64,000 bases of DNA from Hyphomonadaceae bacterium (lineage in GTDB: Bacteria > Pseudomonadota > Alphaproteobacteria > Caulobacterales > Hyphomonadaceae): contig JALEGE010000024.1 of NCBI GenBank assembly GCA_022760335.1, forward strand, positions 21,497 through 85,496. Direction: 5' to 3'. This document shows, piece by piece, positions 60,249-64,000 of this stretch (positions within the stretch are counted from its first letter, which is position 1; each line of letters begins with the position of its first letter). Position numbers and translations under genes: made by a program. A model generated the notes under the pieces. That model ran no database searches and was not told where the DNA came from. It saw only the letters and a program-made list of their open reading frames with translations.

Positions 60249-61598
60249 TCAGTGTGCACCCTTGATTTCGCCTTCACTGGCCTCGATGTCCAGCACCACT
60301 GCCCTGAGCGGCTTGAGCGCCATACGCAAGAGGAACAGCGCGGTCGGGAATGCCACGGTGATGACCATGGCGAGCGAGTAGCCGACCTTTCCTTCATCGC
60401 GGAACAACAGGTCGGTCAGCATACCGATGATCGTCGGTCCAAATCCGCCGACGATAATCAGGCAGAAGGAGACACACGCCATCATTTGCCCACGCAGTCG
60501 CACGGGCGTCACGACCTGAATGACGGTCGCCACATATGCGGTAATGGGAACCGCCACGATCTGGATCAGGGCGTAGCACAACACGAACAGCCAGGTGTTG
60601 GGAATAAAGAACAGGGCAATGCCTATCGGAGTCGTGATGGCGAGAAGCCAGGTGTAGAACCGGATATGGATGTCCTTGACGCCTTTGCCGAACAGCCAGT
60701 CCATCGCGATCCCCTTGAAGATCAGGGTGGCCGCCGTGATCAGACCGATGGCGCCCAGGATCGGACCGAATTCGGCGCGCGACCAGCCAAACTCGCGCAC
60801 GAGATAGGTCGGTACCCAGCCGGCCATGCAATTTGCCGAAAACGCGATCAGGGTGAACCCTCCCAGCATGGGGAGCAAAAGCCGCGCCTGCTTGCGAATG
60901 AAGAGGACAAGGTGGGCCGGGCTCACATCGCTTTTGGTCTGGGGCGGGCGCACAGGTTCCCTAAAGGTGAAGACGAGCAGTGCAAAGAACACCGCCGGGA
61001 CACCGCAGAACATGATGACGATGCGCCAGGAAGAGAAGTCTCCCATGAAGGGGAGAACGGCAATGACGGCTGCCGAGATCGCGAGACCTGCCCCACCAAT
61101 CACATAAGCGCTGGCGGTGCCGATCTTCACCCCGATATGGTAGATGGAGATCGCGGTTGCGAGCTGCTCTCTGGGGAACTTGTCGGCCAACAGCGAATTG
61201 GCCGATGGCGATACCGACGCTTCGCCGATCCCCACGAGTACACGCGCCAGGAACAGCGTGGCAAAGCCGCCTGCAAATCCGGTAAAGACGGTGGCGGTTG
61301 AAAACACGATGATGCCCAGGAAGATGATCCAGCGGCGCGGAAAAATATCGGATGCCCAGCCAATCGGAACGCCGAAAAAGGCATAAAACAGCGAAAAGGC
61401 CGGCCCCAGTATGAGGCCCATTTGTATGTCCGAAAGGGCCAGCTCGGCCTTAATGTCAGGCACCAGCATGGACAGGATATAGCGGTCGAGCAGACAGAAA
61501 AAGTAGACGCAGAACAGAACTGCAAGGGTCCACCAGCTATCGGGTGTTACTTTTGTGGGGACATGTACCCGACGTTCCGAATCTTCAATTGTGACCAA
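60249..61598 (-). CDS. MFS transporter (hexuronate/aromatic-acid transporter-like)
   Basis: VYFFCLLDRYILSMLVPDIKAELALSDIQMGLILGPAFSLFYAFFGVPIGWASD. Confidence 0.9.
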   Translation of the reverse strand: MVTIEDSERRVHVPTKVTPDSWWTLAVLFCVYFFCLLDRYILSMLVPDIKAELALSDIQMGLILGPAFSLFYAFFGVPIGWASDIFPRRWIIFLGIIVFSTATVFTGFAGGFATLFLARVLVGIGEASVSPSANSLLADKFPREQLATAISIYHIGVKIGTASAYVIGGAGLAISAAVIAVLPFMGDFSSWRIVIMFCGVPAVFFALLVFTFREPVRPPQTKSDVSPAHLVLFIRKQARLLLPMLGGFTLIAFSANCMAGWVPTYLVREFGWSRAEFGPILGAIGLITAATLIFKGIAMDWLFGKGVKDIHIRFYTWLLAITTPIGIALFFIPNTWLFVLCYALIQIVAVPITAYVATVIQVVTPVRLRGQMMACVSFCLIIVGGFGPTIIGMLTDLLFRDEGKVGYSLAMVITVAFPTALFLLRMALKPLRAVVLDIEASEGEIKGAH

Positions 61599-61991
61599 CG
61601 GTTTTCCTCCCGATGTGCCTCAATTGGCTGGATGCTTACCAGCGTAACGGACCCAGGGGAGGCACAGCCCCGGATATCAGGCCAATCCTGTGACCGAATC
61701 TGCACCATTGCTGGGTCGATCTGAGGTATTTGGGTGTTGTGAAACGATGCGGGCTTGGTCTACGCGGTGCGCAGGTGCTGCATACCGAAGTGTCTTGCAT
61801 CCGACCCCGGGTATTGAAACTCATTTGGTTGGTATGCGCACTAAACTTACACGTCCTGCGTTGGCACGTCCTCCGCTTGGGCTCGGCGTCCCTGCTTCTT
61901 GTGATACGCAAGTGGTCGATGCACTTGCGAGGAGTGAATGTTTATCACGCTGGCCAATGCTCGCTGGAGAAAGTGCTAGAATGACAAATAT

Positions 61992-63074
61992 TTGTCACTT
62001 GCCCGCGCGGGTGCTGGCTATCCTGATCCAACGCCATCACCTTCTTCAGTTGGAAAACTGAGCGTTACCAAACAGGGGCGACGCTCGGTCAAGACCAGCG
62101 GCAATCAACGGCGATACTGTGTGGTTTGTGAGGTCCATGTGTCCAAAACTGAACAAATACCTGGCCCTTTGTCCGCGAGCAAAAAATCGGGGGTTGCAGA
62201 TGTGCGCGGGATAAGACTCAGCGTGCCGCATTCAAGTGGGCAAAAGCCACCGCAAACCGCCGCGCCGGTTGGGGCTGTCGACTGTCATCACCACATTTTT
62301 GACTCACGGTTTCACCGCCCGAAACAGGTTCGCGTGCCTGAGGCGGCCCTGGATGACTACCGTCTGTTCAAGAAGCGCCTGGGCGTCTCGCGTTCTGTGT
62401 TCGTGGCATCGTCGAATTATGGAAACGACCCAGCCTGTCTACTCCATACCCTGGAGAGAGAAGGAACGGACAAGATGCGCGGTGTTGCCATCGTGTATCC
62501 AGAGGTTACCGATTCCGAGCTGGATGAAATGCACGCGCTGGGAGTGCGCGGGATGCGCGTTTACTTTGGCAAGGGGCGGATCCCGACCGCGGAAGAATTC
62601 CAGACACTCAGCCAGCGCGCAGCCGACCGGAACTGGTCAATCAATATTGTCGGCAAGCGGAATGATCAAGTCCTGTTGGGCTGGGAGAAATCCTTCAGAG
62701 ATGCCGCGTGCCCGGTCATTATCGACCATTTTGGCTGGTCTCCCCAACCGGATGGACCGTCAAGTGCCACCGCGCAGATGATCTTGCGTCTGCTGGATAC
62801 CGGACGCCACTATATAAAACTGTCCGGTGTCTACTTATCCTCTGTTGCCGGCCCACCGAACTATGAAGACCTCAAAGAGCTTGCGTCGGCCTTCTGGAGA
62901 CACGCGCCTGACCGCACAATCTGGGGGTCTGACTGGCCTCACCCCATCGCGATGAAGGACGGGATCGTTCCTGACGGGGCCAATCTGTTCGACCTCCTGG
63001 CGCACTGGGTGCCTGATCGTGAGGCGAGGCGCAAAATTCTGGTGGACAATCCCGAGCGGCTATACTGGAGCTGA
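61992..63074 (+). CDS. Amidohydrolase-2 family hydrolase (2-pyrone-4,6-dicarboxylate lactonase-like); true start probably inside the ORF
   Basis: GAVDCHHHIFDSRF, PVIIDHFGW, KLSGVYLSS, RTIWGSDWPHP. Confidence 0.85.
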   Translation: MSLARAGAGYPDPTPSPSSVGKLSVTKQGRRSVKTSGNQRRYCVVCEVHVSKTEQIPGPLSASKKSGVADVRGIRLSVPHSSGQKPPQTAAPVGAVDCHHHIFDSRFHRPKQVRVPEAALDDYRLFKKRLGVSRSVFVASSNYGNDPACLLHTLEREGTDKMRGVAIVYPEVTDSELDEMHALGVRGMRVYFGKGRIPTAEEFQTLSQRAADRNWSINIVGKRNDQVLLGWEKSFRDAACPVIIDHFGWSPQPDGPSSATAQMILRLLDTGRHYIKLSGVYLSSVAGPPNYEDLKELASAFWRHAPDRTIWGSDWPHPIAMKDGIVPDGANLFDLLAHWVPDREARRKILVDNPERLYWS

Positions 63075-63106
63075 GCGGGCGCATCCGGGCCGCAATCAGC
63101 AATTCA

Positions 63107-63808
63107 TCACGAGTAATGCAGCTGACGTTCATTAGCATTGGCAAGACTGGCCAGGATGCTCATTTCACGTACAGCCCAGTTTCCCGGCAACTTAACGATG
63201 AGATTTCGCTTCTTGAGTTGCGAGATTTCCTTCTGGATCGTCTGCCGGGTGAGCCCAAGATAAGTAGACATCTCTGAAATCGTGATCGGGACGTCGATTT
63301 CTTTGTACTGGTCGATCTGTGGCGTCTGACTGATCTGGGCCAGATTGTGCAGCACCATGGCAACACGCTGGCCAACCGTAGTCTGGTTCTGAGTCTCGCG
63401 GTAGGAAATGAGCGAGCTCTGTGCCGAGGCAAACTTCCGGCAAAGCGCCTCCGGAATGGAGGGGAAGCGATTGTAAAGCTCGTCGAAATCGGCCTTTTTC
63501 AGAACGCCTATACGCGTGAGACCGGCGGCGATTGTCGTGTGATTGTGAGGTCTGCAGGCAATTACCGGCGATTCACAGAAGCAATTGCCGGGCATGTAGA
63601 CGGCCAACAGGGAGCGTTCGCCGTCCGCGTGATCGGCCAGAAGTTTCACATATCCGCTTTGCACCTGATAGATGCCCTCGCACGGATGCCCTGTCTCACC
63701 GATAACTTCACCCGAGTTTACATCGCGATACTGAAACCGCGCTTCGATTGCGCTGCGTGCATCGCGCGGCAACTCTGAGATCCAGTCGGCACGTCGTGCA
63801 ATACGCAT
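63107..63808 (-). CDS. Crp/Fnr-family transcriptional regulator
   Basis: cNMP-binding-like N-term and HTH ITISEMSTYLGLTRQTIQKEISQLKKRNLI. Confidence 0.9.
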   Translation of the reverse strand: MRIARRADWISELPRDARSAIEARFQYRDVNSGEVIGETGHPCEGIYQVQSGYVKLLADHADGERSLLAVYMPGNCFCESPVIACRPHNHTTIAAGLTRIGVLKKADFDELYNRFPSIPEALCRKFASAQSSLISYRETQNQTTVGQRVAMVLHNLAQISQTPQIDQYKEIDVPITISEMSTYLGLTRQTIQKEISQLKKRNLIVKLPGNWAVREMSILASLANANERQLHYS

Positions 63809-64000
63809 ATCAAGTTTCCTCTCCAGATTTTCTATTATGGATACTATGCGGCGCGTCGGTGTGCATGGCAGCTTTTTTCAAGCGAATGTAAAATTGTTAC
63901 CATCACAAACCGTCCCTTTCCTTCTTATTCTTTTGGATCGCCGGAATATCGACAGGCACAAAAAACGACTTCTAGCGCGGGAGGAAGGCTAATGAGACAC

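Noticed and set aside
60246-61301. 351-aa plus-strand ORF rich in charged residues
   Set aside because: Antisense shadow of the MFS gene; composition typical of reverse-complement transmembrane codons.
63981-64000. RBS GGAGG followed by ATG at the very end of the window
   Set aside because: Only a few codons are visible, so no product can be supported.

Overview
High-GC, densely coding chromosomal window; the gene content (many TonB-dependent receptors, GPH/MFS transporters) suggests a marine-type alphaproteobacterium, possibly Hyphomonadaceae-like (inference only). Blocks: (1) 0.25-16.6 kb: exported TPR-CHAT (caspase-like) lipoprotein, two-component systems, exported TPR and VWA proteins, ending in a decayed IS6-family transposase. 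(2) 17-26 kb: TonB receptor / M19 dipeptidase / TSUP permease / Tat-type aminotransferase operon, then a second TonB receptor and an ANTAR regulator. (3) 27.3-37.5 kb: a complete type I-E CRISPR-Cas locus (cas3-cas8e-cse2-cas7e-cas5e-cas6e-cas1-cas2) with a 16-repeat, strictly 61-bp-periodic array. (4) 37.6-63.8 kb: LysR-, GntR- and Crp-linked catabolic/transport cluster (LeuCD-like isomerase, 2-hydroxyacid dehydrogenase, FAD oxidase, TPP enzyme, AtuA/DUF4387 pair, TonB receptors, GPH/MFS transporters, esterase, amidohydrolase). The strongest candidate for something undescribed is the 319-bp cas3-cas8e gap (30292-30610). It holds a degenerate CRISPR repeat followed by a pseudo-spacer whose first ~14 nt recur just upstream, a TTGACA promoter candidate with an internal palindrome, a 5-codon mini-ORF abutting a strong hairpin, and a minus-strand intrinsic terminator. 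This resembles CreA/CreR-type repeat-derived regulatory RNAs and possibly a CreTA-like RNA toxin-antitoxin guarding Cascade. In addition, Cas3 appears to lack the His of its DExH box (reads DEAA). All calls come from reading the sequence; no searches were run.
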